DNA from: Archegozetes longisetosus
Lineage: Eukaryota; Arthropoda; Arachnida; Sarcoptiformes; Trhypochthoniidae
Assembly: GCA_018873245.2 (NCBI GenBank)
Contig: JAEMBT020000009.1
Location: 15,557,794-15,621,793 of the forward strand
Direction: 5' to 3'
DNA length: 64,000 nucleotides
In this document: positions 45,493 to 57,834 of the stretch, one piece after another
Layout: each line of letters starts with the position of its first letter
How positions within the stretch are numbered: position 1 is the first letter of the stretch
Program-made: the position numbers and the translations under genes
The notes under the pieces: model-generated
What the model was told of the DNA's origin: nothing
Seen by the model: the letters and a program-made list of their open reading frames with translations, nothing else
The model's database searches: none

Positions 45493-46673
45493 CATCTGGT
45501 CATAGAAACATTTCGTTTATTTATCTATTTCGTAAGATTCAAAGTACAAATAAAGTGATGAGAAAACATCAGGATAAAGTCCACTTGAATTTAGGAGCAA
45601 ATAGAAAGACCAAATCTAATCTAACGAACCTTGAAGTTTGATCTACAGTTGTTATTCACAAGTTCATGCTCAGACTATTAGTTGGAAGCACTTTAAACAG
45701 TTTAAGTCATGTTAATAGTTCTGATAGCATCAAATTTAACTATTAATAGTAAATCAGATGATATTTGCTTAAGATTTGTGTCTCATTCAGTTACATACAA
45801 ACTTTGTTAATTCAAACTATTTAATTACTATAACAAATATTATCCGAATTAATAAGAAGAAACCTATAGCCTAATTTTCTAAATAATGCTTTAAAGACTT
45901 ACCAAACATGAACCAATGTTCAAGTAAATCAAACATAAATCTAAACTAAATGTAAGCCAAATCTCATAAGCAATTCAATCAGAGTTATTCGTGATATATC
46001 CAATTCATATAAGTCAATACAACTTATAGTTACAACAAAAACAAGATTTTAAGCAATAATTATTGGAATAAAAAAGAGATGATTCATAACACTTCATGTC
46101 GTTTAAAAGTGAGAACAATATAAATATAATAAGAATTTATTTACATATCAGATGTTCTACTTTTAACTTAACTCAACTCATCTGGTCATAGAAACAATTC
46201 GTTTAATTATCTATTTTGTAAGATTCAAAGTACAGATGAAGTGATGAGAAAACATCAGGATAAAGTCCACTTATATTTTCACAAATATTTGTTAAATATT
46301 CACGTTCGATGAATTTATTTTTCTTTATCAAGACTAAACTTTATGACAAATAAATCATGTAAATTATCTTCTACTGCAACTATTAGAGTATTTGCATTGT
46401 TATCACTTTTGACAATGTTTACAGTCTATGATAATTAAAAGTTATATTGGCCATCAAAGTTATCGAAGCATAACACAGCATTAATATGAATCTCGTTAAA
46501 TAAAATCAAACTTTTCATACTTCCACTTAATTATGAAGAAAATATGATAAGCTGATACTCACGTACTTCAAAATTTATCATAAGATTTAATCTTTATTGA
46601 CAAAGTACAACTATTGGTTGAAATTATTGGTTTTAAGTTTGATATTTATTGTACTGCAAGGTTTAAAATTTAG

Positions 46674-46682
46674 TATAAATAC
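46674..46682 (+). promoter_or_regulatory. TATA box of A6 (TATAAATAC)
   Basis: TATAAATACTGAGC lies 78 bp before the intron donor at 46752; transcription should start near TCTCAATATGATTCA. The same box precedes all A copies and is duplicated in every R'. Confidence 0.6.
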
Positions 46683-46751
46683 TGAGCTAAAATTTGTCTC
46701 AATATGATTCATTTTTGACAAAAACTTGTCTTCTAAAGTAATATCGAATTT

Positions 46752-46827
46752 GTAAGTATTGATATTATAACAATACTAATTTATTACTATTAATATTAAT
46801 ACTAATTTGTGATTGACTTTTGTTAAG
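46752..46827 (+). other. Probable 5'-UTR intron of A6 (76 bp)
   Basis: Donor GTAAGT, two TACTAAT-like branch sites, acceptor TTTTGTTAAG. Homologous introns: A1 17383-17458, A2 23350-23426, A3 28366-28441, A4 36519-36594, A5 42513-42588, A7 55801-55876, A8 60040-60115. The donor is unchanged in all eight copies. Confidence 0.65.
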
Positions 46828-46845
46828 AAACAACAAGTGAGAACA

Positions 46846-47592
46846 ATGTCAGGTGGCTTATTCAGTAACTTAATCGTTGTTGGTAATGAACCAAGAAGAC
46901 CTATTCCATATCTTTTAATGCTTAGAAGCGATGAAATATCAGATAAATCAAAAGAGTTGTTTACGAAAATTGAAAATCATTTGGATGCTGTTAGTACGAT
47001 TTTGAATCAAGTGGCGAACAAAGTGAATTTCCATCCAGGATCAGGAGATATTAAAACTGATGCAGACAGAAAAAAAATGGCCCAATCGTTTTATCGTTTC
47101 ATTGAGGCAGTCGACCATGTCCCTTTTCTCAACACACCTGCAAATAACCAACGAGTCTTCAGATCCATTAAAAAGAGAGATTATACCGAAATTACTAGAA
47201 GTCTCTTGGCCATTTTTAATGGCTTTGATGAAAAGAGTTTGAAGAAACTCGCAGAAGGTATCTCGAACTTGGCTAAAGCTGTGCTTACAACTCAAACTAA
47301 AGAGCTTCATGCCAGTAGCTTTGCTCAATTTTACGTTGATGCTCGTGATAAGAATCAATTGAAATTCGGATACGCTTATACAACAATTGACTTGACTCAA
47401 CAGGAGGGAAAGTACCAAATCAAAGAAGACCAGGAGTATTCTGTTAATATTTCAGAATACACTGTAAATCATGGCTCGATTATCGCCCATGCTGATCAAT
47501 TGGCAATAATCGACGCTAAGAATTTCGATGATTTCCAGAAATGGCTAACTTCTCCTTATGATCCTAATAAGAAAACATGTTTGGATAAGTAA
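46846..47592 (+). CDS. A-family protein, copy A6 (248 aa), function unknown
   Basis: Inverted-orientation A copy, open from ATG at 46846 (GAACAATGTC). The frame upstream to 46813 begins with TTG inside the intron and is not used. Motifs: NFHPGSGDI (61-69), VPFL (92-95), QFYVDARD (161-168), then strand-like segments to about 208 and a last helix NFDDFQKWL. AATAAA at 47636-47641, 44 bases after the stop. Identical to A7. It has no B partner: its upstream side was cut at 45594, removing the B gene that would face it. Confidence 0.74.
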   Translation: MSGGLFSNLIVVGNEPRRPIPYLLMLRSDEISDKSKELFTKIENHLDAVSTILNQVANKVNFHPGSGDIKTDADRKKMAQSFYRFIEAVDHVPFLNTPANNQRVFRSIKKRDYTEITRSLLAIFNGFDEKSLKKLAEGISNLAKAVLTTQTKELHASSFAQFYVDARDKNQLKFGYAYTTIDLTQQEGKYQIKEDQEYSVNISEYTVNHGSIIAHADQLAIIDAKNFDDFQKWLTSPYDPNKKTCLDK

Positions 47593-48162
47593 TTGTATTG
47601 ATTACAAGATGATACAGTATCAAGAATATATTTTTAATAAATGATATTGGGTATTACAATATATATATTATGATGGGTATATTGGCTATATATGAAATCT
47701 ATGAATATAAAGATGTAGATTTCATTTGATAATAAAATTAATATGTTATAATGAATAAATATATTTTAACTTAAATTTACATGATGTGAATAATGAAAAA
47801 TTTGCTTATTATTCCTACTGGAGAGGCCCAAGCGTTTGAGACCAACGTATTCTACTAATCATAGACTAGTTTTATTGGTTGAACCTTACTTTCGTATTTC
47901 GAAATGCAAAACTTCAGAGATCGATACAAGTAAAAATATTATATTTAAATGATGATTGTTCTGTTTAGACAGGCTTTTAGCCTTGAAGAACGAGTTGGAA
48001 CGATATCGTTGGTAAGCATAAACAATAAACAATTTAGGGATACAATGCAATATACGAGTATCTCGTTTTAAGACTAGTAATACTTTAATGTCCAAAAGGA
48101 CAAGTGAGTCTGACATTAATTATATATTGCTTATCAATGAGTTGTTCGGTATTTCAATTATA

Positions 48163-48646
48163 GGTTAAATCCGGGCCAATGTGTCTAAATAGTTTCCGAC
48201 CCCCTACCTCCAAGTGTAATAGATCATTGGATTCAGTTCGTCGAGCTGAACATTTTGATACCACACTTGACTACTTACAACCCGAATCTGCCCACTTCTG
48301 GCCGCCATGACCTAACCCCCTCAAAAATGGGTAAACCTGGCTTTACCAAGTTGTAACCCAAGCCAAGCCTAATTTAAAATGAGGTATAATAGGTTAGGTC
48401 GCTTCGCCACCTAACTTATTCTCTCATACTTTATATCAGATTTGTTTTGGTTACTACTCGAGAATCCGAGTTTATCTATTACGGGGTACTACACCAGACA
48501 ATGAAAGATATCTCGAGAACTACTTGTGATAATTGATCAAGTGTGATATCAAAATGTTCAGCTTGACGAACTCAATCCAATGATATATCACACTTGGGGT
48601 TGGGGGATCGGGAACCCCTTTAGACCGATTAGCCCGGATTCACACC
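48163..48646. mobile_element. MITE with long inverted ends, shorter copy (484 bp)
   Basis: Inverted-duplicate of 34584-35181 with the same ends and flanking AATTATA (48156-48162, 48647-48653), but about 114 bp shorter in the middle. It lies just inside the spacer of the young palindrome. Confidence 0.85.
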
Positions 48647-48797
48647 AATTATAAATCACAAAAGTAGTGTCTTAATGTGAAAATTTATTGGTAATTAAAT
48701 ACCATATTCAATGAAAAGCATATTAATATACTAATAATTGATTTCATTTGATAAGTTTTATTGACTTTTTCGTAATTAAAATTTTTTATATCATGTA

Positions 48798-50249
48798 CAC
48801 CTTTTTGCATAGAAATCCGGGAAATTTTTCATTTGTGACTTCTAAAAGTTTGAACCAAGTTTAATTATTTTTTGATTTCAAGTAAATTTAATACCTAATT
48901 TTAACAAAATGAAGTTTTCATGATTCAAATGTGCGACCACAAGAATTAATTAATTTTTGAAGTTGTTTATGGGAGTGACACAGTTCTTCCACGCACAATT
49001 CTTCCAAAGAACAATTCTACCACGCACAGATCCGCGAAATTTTTCAATTGATCACAGAATATAAGTGATGACCATTTCAAGTCGAATTGACCAATGAATA
49101 GTAACTATTGGCCATTTCTATATCAGATCACCTACGGAAGGCAACTGATGACCATTTTCAATTCAGATGACTTACGGGAAGCAACTGATGACCATTTCTA
49201 CATCAGATGAGCTACGGAAGGCAATTGATAACCTAATAATATAAAAAATGATTATCAATTACTCCTCATAGGTCATGTGAATAGAAAAAGGTCATTGGTT
49301 TCCTTTCGCAGTTTATCTGATATAGAAATGGCCATCAGTTACTTCACGTAGGTGGTCTGAATTTAAAATGGTCATCGTTTGTCTCCCGTAGTTTATCTGA
49401 TATAGAAATGGTCATTAGTTACTCCCCGTAGGCCATCTGAATTGGAAATGGTCATCAGTTGCCTTCCGTAGGTCATTTGATATAGAAATCGCGAATAGTT
49501 ACTATTCGTTGGTCAATTCGACTTGAAATGGTCATCAGTTAAGTTCTTTGATCAATTGAAAAATGTCGAGTAACTGTGCGTGGTGGAATTGTGCTTTGGA
49601 AGAACTGTGCATGAAAGAATTGTGCGTGGAAGAATTGAGTTATGGAAGAATTGTGCTAGGAAGAATTGTGGTAGACCCGTTGTTTATACATACTTTCTAC
49701 AATATAAGCTATATATAGGTCGCAGAACGTTGTCAAATTTCTAGGGGTTTTTTCTATCTATTCATTGATTCTTAGATATTTTATGGTCTCTGATTCATTT
49801 ATTATAATTTTTTTTTGTGAATTTTGACCTGAATCAAACTTGAAAATATAATGAGCCAATCGTTGATAGCTTCCAAAATTTACACGTGCTTGTCTTTAAT
49901 TCTTTTTTGAACCATCATGTTTGATCAAATTTCTATTTTGATATCATAAATAATTTAAAAGACTATGTTTAGTCCTCAATGAAACATTCTATGAATTTTC
50001 GCACCTAATTTTCTTAAGTGAAAGACATGTAAACGACGGATCAATTCAATAGTTATTACGTTCGCGATTAATGAGCTATAATTTTTCATATGGTTATCAT
50101 ACCAAAATTTTTTAGACATCAAATGAAAGTGTGCGAAATTTCCTTTGAATCAAAATACTGTATATAATGCTAGGTTCGGACTTTAATAACATAAGATTAT
50201 TTAACTTAAACTTTCACAACACTTTTACAGATTTCTTTGCAATAAGCTA
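48798..50249. mobile_element. Fold-back element with tandem repeats, larger copy (1.45 kb)
   Basis: Inverted-duplicate of 33183-34432, TA at 48796-48797 and 50250-50251. The repeat core (about 48980-49680) has several more ATGACCATTT-type units in both orientations, accounting for its extra 200 bp. The outer end reads CACC instead of TACC, a point change. Confidence 0.83.
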
Positions 50250-51669
50250 TATAAATACATTATATTAATATAATAGATGTCATAACAAACTGTTTGAGAT
50301 GTAAAGGGTGAAAGCTTGTGCATCTTTATTGCAGCATTGAAAACAGAGATATCTTTTAATTTTATTGTGCCCTTCAATTTCTAATTAATTATTAATAGAG
50401 TTGAATAGCATGGAATTATTAAACCAAAATGTCCAGTAATGAACAAACAGTTGATATACTCAATAAACTTTCTTAAAAAATAAAAGAACTAAATTGAAGA
50501 TTAAGAAATGAATAATTTATTGAGTGAAATGAGTTAAATACTTATCGAATATCAATCAAAATTAGCGAAATATATAGTTTATTAACAAAAGATCAGTATA
50601 AGAGAACTTCTGGCGAAGACATTTGACTTTGAAGAAAAGTGATCAAACATCACCCAATTAAGTCATAATCATAATGGAAACACTTGATGAAAATTCCTGA
50701 ATTAAATTTATGTTTTGAATTATACTTAAAGCATACTTTCTTGCAAAACAGTACAATTAAGAAATGTAACTCAAAAATTTAGTGTAAGTTATGTAAATTG
50801 GTCAACTTTGACAATAAAGCTCAATATTTCTCGATTTGACACAATTCATTTGTAAAAGTCAGTTGTTTACTATTATAATCGCTCTATTAGTAATTAAAAG
50901 CAAATATTATTATAATCTTCTCCGTTCATATTATATGTTGATTTATTATAAGCTTTTGATAAATTTAAAACAACTACTTCATTAACTGCTAATACACCTG
51001 AATGATCATACAGTTGATGAACGATTCACCAAAATGATCGTCTATTTGCCATCACACTCCCTATTTTGAACCGATACACTACATCTAAATATTTCATTTG
51101 ATTCACAATATTTATTATTACTCCTTTTACTAATTCTTGGATTAAGCCTACCAGAAAACACAGCATTATTCAAAATTTTGAGTTCTTTGGGTAATCATGT
51201 GCTTCAAACAAAACATGAATGAATATGAAATTTTACACAGAATTTAATATGTGATTTACTTAATACGTTCAGTAACTGTCTAGTTTCCTCTAAAATTCAC
51301 GCATCTTTCTATCATCTCCAGCATAATATATCTTATTAAATTCTGTTTCAATCAATTTTTATCTGTAAAGTTTCTAATATTCATACTATACTTAATCTTT
51401 TGGTCAAATTGATAGAGTGGACTCTCGTTTACTTCTTTAAATTTCTTTTTTTACATAAAATCACTCATTCTTTCCCCTTCTATAGGCTGCTTTTTAGAAC
51501 ATTTTAACTGTGGAGAAACTGAATAAAATTTCACATCAGTTTTTACTATTCACAAATTTTAATAATCTAACTTCGAATACAGCTGAAAAGCAACAGAAGA
51601 AAGCATGATTTAGAAAAAATTAGAACTTGTTAGAGTTATATTTTGCTGGAAAAGTGAAGTTTATTAAAC
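50250..51669. repeat. Inverted unit spacer between fold-back element and C5
   Basis: Complete unit spacer in reverse orientation, including the relic exon (about 51285-51450) and boundary motif (about 51142), both deleted from the left arm at 32464. No gene. Confidence 0.6.
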
Positions 51670-51849
51670 TTAGTATTCGATTTTCTCCATACCCTTCCAA
51701 GCTGCTGCACTCAGGACAGCTTCATTAGGTACAGAGTTCGCAGGTATAGTGGCAACCCCTTCATGTACCATTATAATTTTAGTTTTATACAAGTTACCTA
51801 AATCCTCTGTTACACATCTCAGGGTTTCACGATGAGCTCCTTTGGCCAT
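51670..51849 (-). CDS. C5: C-family frame (59 aa)
   Basis: Open from ATG at 51849 (MAKGAHRETLR) to a stop at 51670 with no indel, ending KGMEKIEY rather than KGIEKIED. The position that is ATG in C1 is GCG here. The R' TATA box is at 52640-52648, separated from C5 by the 647-bp MITE, so this copy is probably no longer driven normally. Confidence 0.3.
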   Translation of the reverse strand: MAKGAHRETLRCVTEDLGNLYKTKIIMVHEGVATIPANSVPNEAVLSAAAWKGMEKIEY

Positions 51850-51912
51850 GTATGTAATCGCCCTGGGAAAACTATAAGCGAAGCCAACCCGGGAATATAC
51901 TTGGTCCGTATG

Positions 51913-52559
51913 TGTCAGATTCGCAGAAGTCAGTTTTGCAGAATGGGATTTTAACCAGTCAGTTTAGCCGAAAAGTGCAATATCTCTGTTTTCCTATTCT
52001 CAGTTTAAGTTTTAGAAAGCCCCTATCTTTCAAAATTCTTATGAAAAGCTTGAGTTCTAGAAATAATTTTTCAGTACACACATCATGTTCTGCGTAAAAT
52101 ATTTTATTATTGATGTAACAATTTCTAAAAGTATTGGAAACAATATTCTGTAAATAGGAGTTGTTAAGACAAATTAGTAGATATATAAGATAAAAATCTT
52201 ATTCAACTATTCGAAAGTATGATTAAATAGTTTTTATAACTCTACTAATAAGTTAAATGTTATATGACATAAAATTTCAAGATTGAGCTTAAATATTAGT
52301 GGAAATGAATGAGGAAAACTAATATTTGACCAAACGTTTTTAGTCTTGTTATTTTCTATTGACTATTGGTGCTTTAGCTTTTATCAAAATCTTATGATTA
52401 ATATGAGATTTTTGATTTTACTTTGATAAGTATAAATGAGCTGACAAACCCTAAGATTAAGGGATAAGAAAATCAGTTGTAAAATTGATTTTAACCTATT
52501 TCTGCTAAACTGACTGCATAAAATCCCATTATTTGAAACAGAATTCTGCGAAACTGACA
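51913..52559. mobile_element. Fold-back MITE, inverted copy (647 bp)
   Basis: Counterpart of 31589-32261 with the same TGTCAG..CTGACA ends. Because it is in both arms, it inserted before the older inverted duplication. The open frame at 51912-52097 is only the inverted-repeat sequence and is not a gene. Confidence 0.82.
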
Positions 52560-52953
52560 CCAATCAATTGGTCAGTTAGTACGTCTCTGATTCGCCTCTG
52601 GTGTGAAAAATCAATGATATCGCGAGAAATTTCATCTCAGTATTTATACTAAACCTTAGAACTTACAGTACAATAAATACCAAATCTAGGACCAATAATT
52701 TCAATCAATAGTTGCAATTTATCAATAAAGATTAAGTCTTATAATAAATTTTGAAGAACGTGAGTATCAGCTTTTCGTTTATACTTAATAAATTCATATT
52801 TTATTTATATTACTCTCACTTTTAAATGATATGCAATATTATGAATCATCTTTTATTATCGATAATACATTTGATATAATTACTTTTAAATACTTTTAAA
52901 ATTCGATAACATTGTTACTGAAAATGTATAGTATAGCTGCGATAATATATCGT

Positions 52954-53678
52954 TCACTTAAAAATAATATATTTATTAAGGCCCTTCTCATTTTCGGTTG
53001 TTATTTCCTCAATCCATTCATCGACAGTTGTTAATTGTATTGAAGAGAGAATATCACCCCTATGATTGATCAAAGTTTCTCTTTTAAACTCATATTGAGT
53101 CAATTTGGATGAAAAATCATTCGTATTCAATTTTATACTTCGACCATTCATACTAAACTTTATATCAGCAGTATAGATGTTTAACTTTATATTATGTTTT
53201 TCAGGATCTTTATTAAAATCCCTCACATCAATGATGAATTGAATCATGCGAGCATATTCTTCAGTTAATTGCTGAAGTCGCTTTGTATCCGTATTACAAC
53301 TTAATAAAGTATTAAACATTTGTCTAAATAGTCTTTTTACTTTTCTTGAATCCTTCTAGTCTAAATCGCCGTAAAATTTGATCAAACCGTTTATAAATTT
53401 ACCATAATTATCGCCTTCAATTCGTTTAACTAATTGAATAGCCGTAGTCAGAACCAAGAAAGGTATTTTATCGAAACCATACAAATAATAATTCAAATAA
53501 GTATCAGATCCACTAATATCTTGAGTTTGAGGAAAAAAGTTGGTTTTATCTTGAACTGCATGTAAGATTGAGGTCAAAGCATTGACGTGATTCTTAAGAT
53601 TTACCTAATCTTTTCAAGATTCAAATGGATCAGATGTATTTTTACCAAGAATATTAGCATAGAAACCAAGATAGGCGT
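52954..53678 (-). pseudogene. B-family gene, copy B6, multiple lesions, no insertion
   Basis: Counterpart of B3. Start codon ACG (complement of 53676-53678), early stops TGA and TAG near 53605-53612, and another TAG near 53357 in GATTTAGACTAG. The 3' part (53319-52954) is open with family motifs and the normal end. It lacks the Tc1-type element, and lacks the one-base deletion and downstream frameshift of B3, so it preserves the older state of the shared pseudogene. Confidence 0.85.
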
Positions 53679-53699
53679 TTTAGGCTAAAAAATAGTAGT

Positions 53700-54551
53700 T
53701 AAAGGTTAGTAGTCAAAATAACGATACGAAAATATGTTGTTCTTTGACAAGTATGAGGCTTGAATGCTGCATTCTCGTAACAACTTCTTCCCTATTTATA
53801 ACTTTAGGAGCAAATAGAAAGACCAAATCTAATCTAACCAAACTTTAAGTTTAATCTACAGTTTTTATTCCTAATTTGATGCTTAGACTATTACATTAGA
53901 AGAATTTTAAACAATTTAAGTCGTGTTCATAGTTCTGATAGTCCTATAGTCGCAATTTCGAAACAATGCTTTGAGGACATGTTAAAGATGAACTAATGTT
54001 TAAGTAAATCAAATATAAATTTAAATTAAATATAAACGAAATCTCATAAGCAATTTAATCAGAGTTATTCGTGATATATCCAATTCATTTAAGTCAATAC
54101 AACTTATAACTACAATAAAACATGATTTTAAACAAAAATTATTGGAATAAATAAAAGATGATTCATAACATTCAATTTCATTTAAAAGTGAGAACAATAT
54201 AAATAAAATTTAAATTTATTTACATATCGAATGTTCTAATTTTAACTCAACTCAACTGGTCATAGAAACATTTCGTTTATTTACCATATTTCGTAAGATT
54301 CAAAGTACATATAATGTGATGAGAAAATATCAGGATAAAATCCACTTGAATTTTCACAGATATTCGTTAAATATTCACGTTCGATCAAATTATATTTCTT
54401 TAAGAAAATTAAACTTTATGACAAATAAAGTAAGTAAATTATCTTCTACTACATCTATGTGCAGTATTTACATTGTTATCACTTTTAACAATGTTTACAG
54501 TCTATGATAATTAAAAGTTATATTGGTTATCAAAGTTATCAAAGCATAACA
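53700..54551. repeat. R and B upstream DNA, ending at a rearrangement junction
   Basis: Inverted A-to-B intergenic DNA with a B TATA box (complement TATTTATAACTTTAGGAGC near 53795). It stops at about 54548, where GCATAACACAG joins GTCTCAAAACGAGATAC; the A gene that should follow is absent. Confidence 0.65.
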
Positions 54552-55035
54552 CAGTCTCAAAACGAGATACTCGTATATTGCATTGTATCCCTAAATTGTT
54601 TATTGTTTATGCTTACCAACGATATCGTTCCAACTCGTTCTTCAAGGCTAAAAGCCTGTCTAAACAGAACAATCATCATTTAAATATAATATTTTTACTT
54701 GTATCGATCTCTGAAGTTTTGCATTTCGAAATACGAAAGTAAGGTTCAACCAATAAAACTAGTCTATGATTAGTAGAATACGTTGGTCTCAAACGCTTGG
54801 GCCTCTCCAGTAGGAATAATAAGCAAATTTTTCATTATTCACATCATGTAAATTTAAGTTAAAATATATTTATTCATTATAACATATTAATTTTATTATC
54901 AAATGAAATCTACATCTTTATATTCATAGATTTCATATATAGCCAATATACCCATCATAATATATATATTGTAATACCCAATATCATTTATTAAAAATAT
55001 ATTCTTGATACTGTATCATCTTGTAATCAATACAA

Positions 55036-55782
55036 TTACTTATCCAAACATGTTTTCTTATTAGGATCATAAGGAGAAGTTAGCCATTTCTGGAAATCAT
55101 CGAAATTCTTAGCGTCGATTATTGCCAATTGATCAGCATGGGCGATAATCGAGCCATGATTTACAGTGTATTCTGAAATATTAACAGAATACTCCTGGTC
55201 TTCTTTGATTTGGTACTTTCCCTCCTGTTGAGTCAAGTCAATTGTTGTATAAGCGTATCCGAATTTCAATTGATTCTTATCACGAGCATCAACGTAAAAT
55301 TGAGCAAAGCTACTGGCATGAAGCTCTTTAGTTTGAGTTGTAAGCACAGCTTTAGCCAAGTTCGAGATACCTTCTGCGAGTTTCTTCAAACTCTTTTCAT
55401 CAAAGCCATTAAAAATGGCCAAGAGACTTCTAGTAATTTCGGTATAATCTCTCTTTTTAATGGATCTGAAGACTCGTTGGTTATTTGCAGGTGTGTTGAG
55501 AAAAGGGACATGGTCGACTGCCTCAATGAAACGATAAAACGATTGGGCCATTTTTTTTCTGTCTGCATCAGTTTTAATATCTCCTGATCCTGGATGGAAA
55601 TTCACTTTGTTCGCCACTTGATTCAAAATCGTACTAACAGCATCCAAATGATTTTCAATTTTCGTAAACAACTCTTTTGATTTATCTGATATTTCATCGC
55701 TTCTAAGCATTAAAAGATATGGAATAGGTCTTCTTGGTTCATTACCAACAACGATTAAGTTACTGAATAAGCCACCTGACAT
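55036..55782 (-). CDS. A-family protein, copy A7 (248 aa), function unknown
   Basis: Inverted duplicate of A6 with identical translation. ATG at 55782, probable intron 55801-55876, TATA box 55946-55954. Its 5' side leads through R to the junction at about 57036 and the hAT MITE. As with A6, no B gene faces it; the next gene upstream is B7 with the same orientation (minus). Confidence 0.74.
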   Translation of the reverse strand: MSGGLFSNLIVVGNEPRRPIPYLLMLRSDEISDKSKELFTKIENHLDAVSTILNQVANKVNFHPGSGDIKTDADRKKMAQSFYRFIEAVDHVPFLNTPANNQRVFRSIKKRDYTEITRSLLAIFNGFDEKSLKKLAEGISNLAKAVLTTQTKELHASSFAQFYVDARDKNQLKFGYAYTTIDLTQQEGKYQIKEDQEYSVNISEYTVNHGSIIAHADQLAIIDAKNFDDFQKWLTSPYDPNKKTCLDK

Positions 55783-57135
55783 TGTTCTCACTTGTTGTTT
55801 CTTAACAAAAGTCAATCACAAATTAGTATTAATATTAATAGTAATAAATTAGTATTGTTATAATATCAATACTTACAAATTCGATATTACTTTAGAAGAC
55901 AAGTTTTTGTCAAAAATGAATCATATTGAGACAAATTTTAGCTCAGTATTTATACTAAATTTTAAACCTTGCAGTACAATAAATATCAAACTTAAAACCA
56001 ATAATTTCAACCAATAGTTGTACTTTGTCAATAAAGATTAAATCTTATGATAAATTTTGAAGTACGTGAGTATCAGCTTATCATATTTTCTTCATAATTA
56101 AGTGGAAGTATGAAAAGTTTGATTTTATTTAACGAGATTCATATTAATGCTGTGTTATGCTTCGATAACTTTGATGGCCAATATAACTTTTAATTATCAT
56201 AGACTGTAAACATTGTCAAAAGTGATAACAATGCAAATACTCTAATAGTTGCAGTAGAAGATAATTTACATGATTTATTTGTCATAAAGTTTAGTCTTGA
56301 TAAAGAAAAATAAATTCATCGAACGTGAATATTTAACAAATATTTGTGAAAATATAAGTGGACTTTATCCTGATGTTTTCTCATCACTTCATCTGTACTT
56401 TGAATCTTACAAAATAGATAATTAAACGAATTGTTTCTATGACCAGATGAGTTGAGTTAAGTTAAAAGTAGAACATCTGATATGTAAATAAATTCTTATT
56501 ATATTTATATTGTTCTCACTTTTAAACGACATGAAGTGTTATGAATCATCTCTTTTTTATTCCAATAATTATTGCTTAAAATCTTGTTTTTGTTGTAACT
56601 ATAAGTTGTATTGACTTATATGAATTGGATATATCACGAATAACTCTGATTGAATTGCTTATGAGATTTGGCTTACATTTAGTTTAGATTTATGTTTGAT
56701 TTACTTGAACATTGGTTCATGTTTGGTAAGTCTTTAAAGCATTATTTAGAAAATTAGGCTATAGGTTTCTTCTTATTAATTCGGATAATATTTGTTATAG
56801 TAATTAAATAGTTTGAATTAACAAAGTTTGTATGTAACTGAATGAGACACAAATCTTAAGCAAATATCATCTGATTTACTATTAATAGTTAAATTTGATG
56901 CTATCAGAACTATTAACATGACTTAAACTGTTTAAAGTGCTTCCAACTAATAGTCTGAGCATGAACTTGTGAATAACAACTGTAGATCAAACTTCAAGGT
57001 TCGTTAGATTAGATTTGGTCTTTCTATTTGCTCCTAAATTCAAGTGGACTTTATCCTGATGTTTTCTCATCACTTTATTTGTACTTTGAATCTTACGAAA
57101 TAGATAAATAAACGAAATGTTTCTATGACCAGATG

Positions 57136-57834
57136 GGGATCACTTCGAAGTTTCGAAATATAAAGTTTCGAAAACTCTGTTTCTAAACTTTATACCATAA
57201 AAAATCCGATTTTCTAAACTTAAAATAAGTTAAATTTGAAACTAAATATTTTCAAATATCAAATAGATTATAATTGAACATTAAATTAATAAATAAGCCT
57301 TATTTGTGGAATAAACCCGTTTTCATTATTATCAAATTGCAGAGAAACTTCAATCGATTAAGGGATTAGAGAACAGAGTTTTAAACATAATAAAAACGTT
57401 TTGTCTTTAAGACTTAAAACTTTAAATCTTTCATTCATTAATAGATATTCTTCCCAAAAAATTTCTATTTTTTAATGTTTTCTAGAATAAATTATGAATA
57501 TTTGAGTTTATTTAATTAATTATGATCGCAGTTCTATATCTGCAGTTCACAACAGTTCAATGTTTATAGAATTCAAATCTACAAAATAAAGATCATTATG
57601 AGTACAAAACTAAAGGATGTAAAGCCAGGTTCAGTTTAATTGATAAGAAGTATGCCAATCATTTTAATGAACACAATTACATCAATTTTACTATTTTTTA
57701 CTACCAGTCAATTGGTTTCTTAATAGAGATCTGAAAGAAATATTCCTATAAAAACAAAATGGCGTTTAGCTTATAATTAGGGCGTTAAAACATGGTTTTC
57801 GAAACTTTATTTTTCGAGATTTCGAAGTGTAACC
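57136..57834. mobile_element. hAT-type MITE, long form, inverted copy (699 bp)
   Basis: Mirror copy of 44794-45492, same length, with ACCAGATG on each side (57128-57135, 57835-57842). Confidence 0.88.

Larger units (their letters stand above)
38627..48076. repeat. Young inverted repeat, left arm (at least 9.4 kb)
   Basis: Reverse-complement match to 54552-64000; paired coordinates add to about 102,628 throughout. Every coding frame in the arm (C4, A5, B5, A6) has an identical protein in the other arm, and flanking DNA that I compared (about 44800, 46200, 47600-47830) is identical. Differences gather toward the outer end (about 38830-38884, 39325, 40510). The match continues to the window end, so the true outer border lies outside. 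Confidence 0.93.
45594..54547. repeat. Older inverted duplication, right arm
   Basis: Reverse-complement counterpart of 28713-37748. Order here: former B upstream DNA without its TATA box, R, A6, MITE, fold-back element, spacer, C5, MITE, B6, R. It lacks the Tc1 insertion seen in B3 and the deletion seen in C3. The stretch 45594-46800 resembles unit 5 more than unit 4, suggesting conversion. Confidence 0.8.

Noticed and set aside
47041..47418. 125-codon minus-strand frame antisense to A6 (also antisense to A2 and A7)
   Set aside because: It exists only where the A sequence happens to lack stops on the other strand; it breaks in A1 and A3, while the A frame itself is conserved.
51912..52097. 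61-codon frame beginning at the MITE end (also at 32077-32262)
   Set aside because: It is the terminal inverted repeat of the fold-back MITE read as protein.
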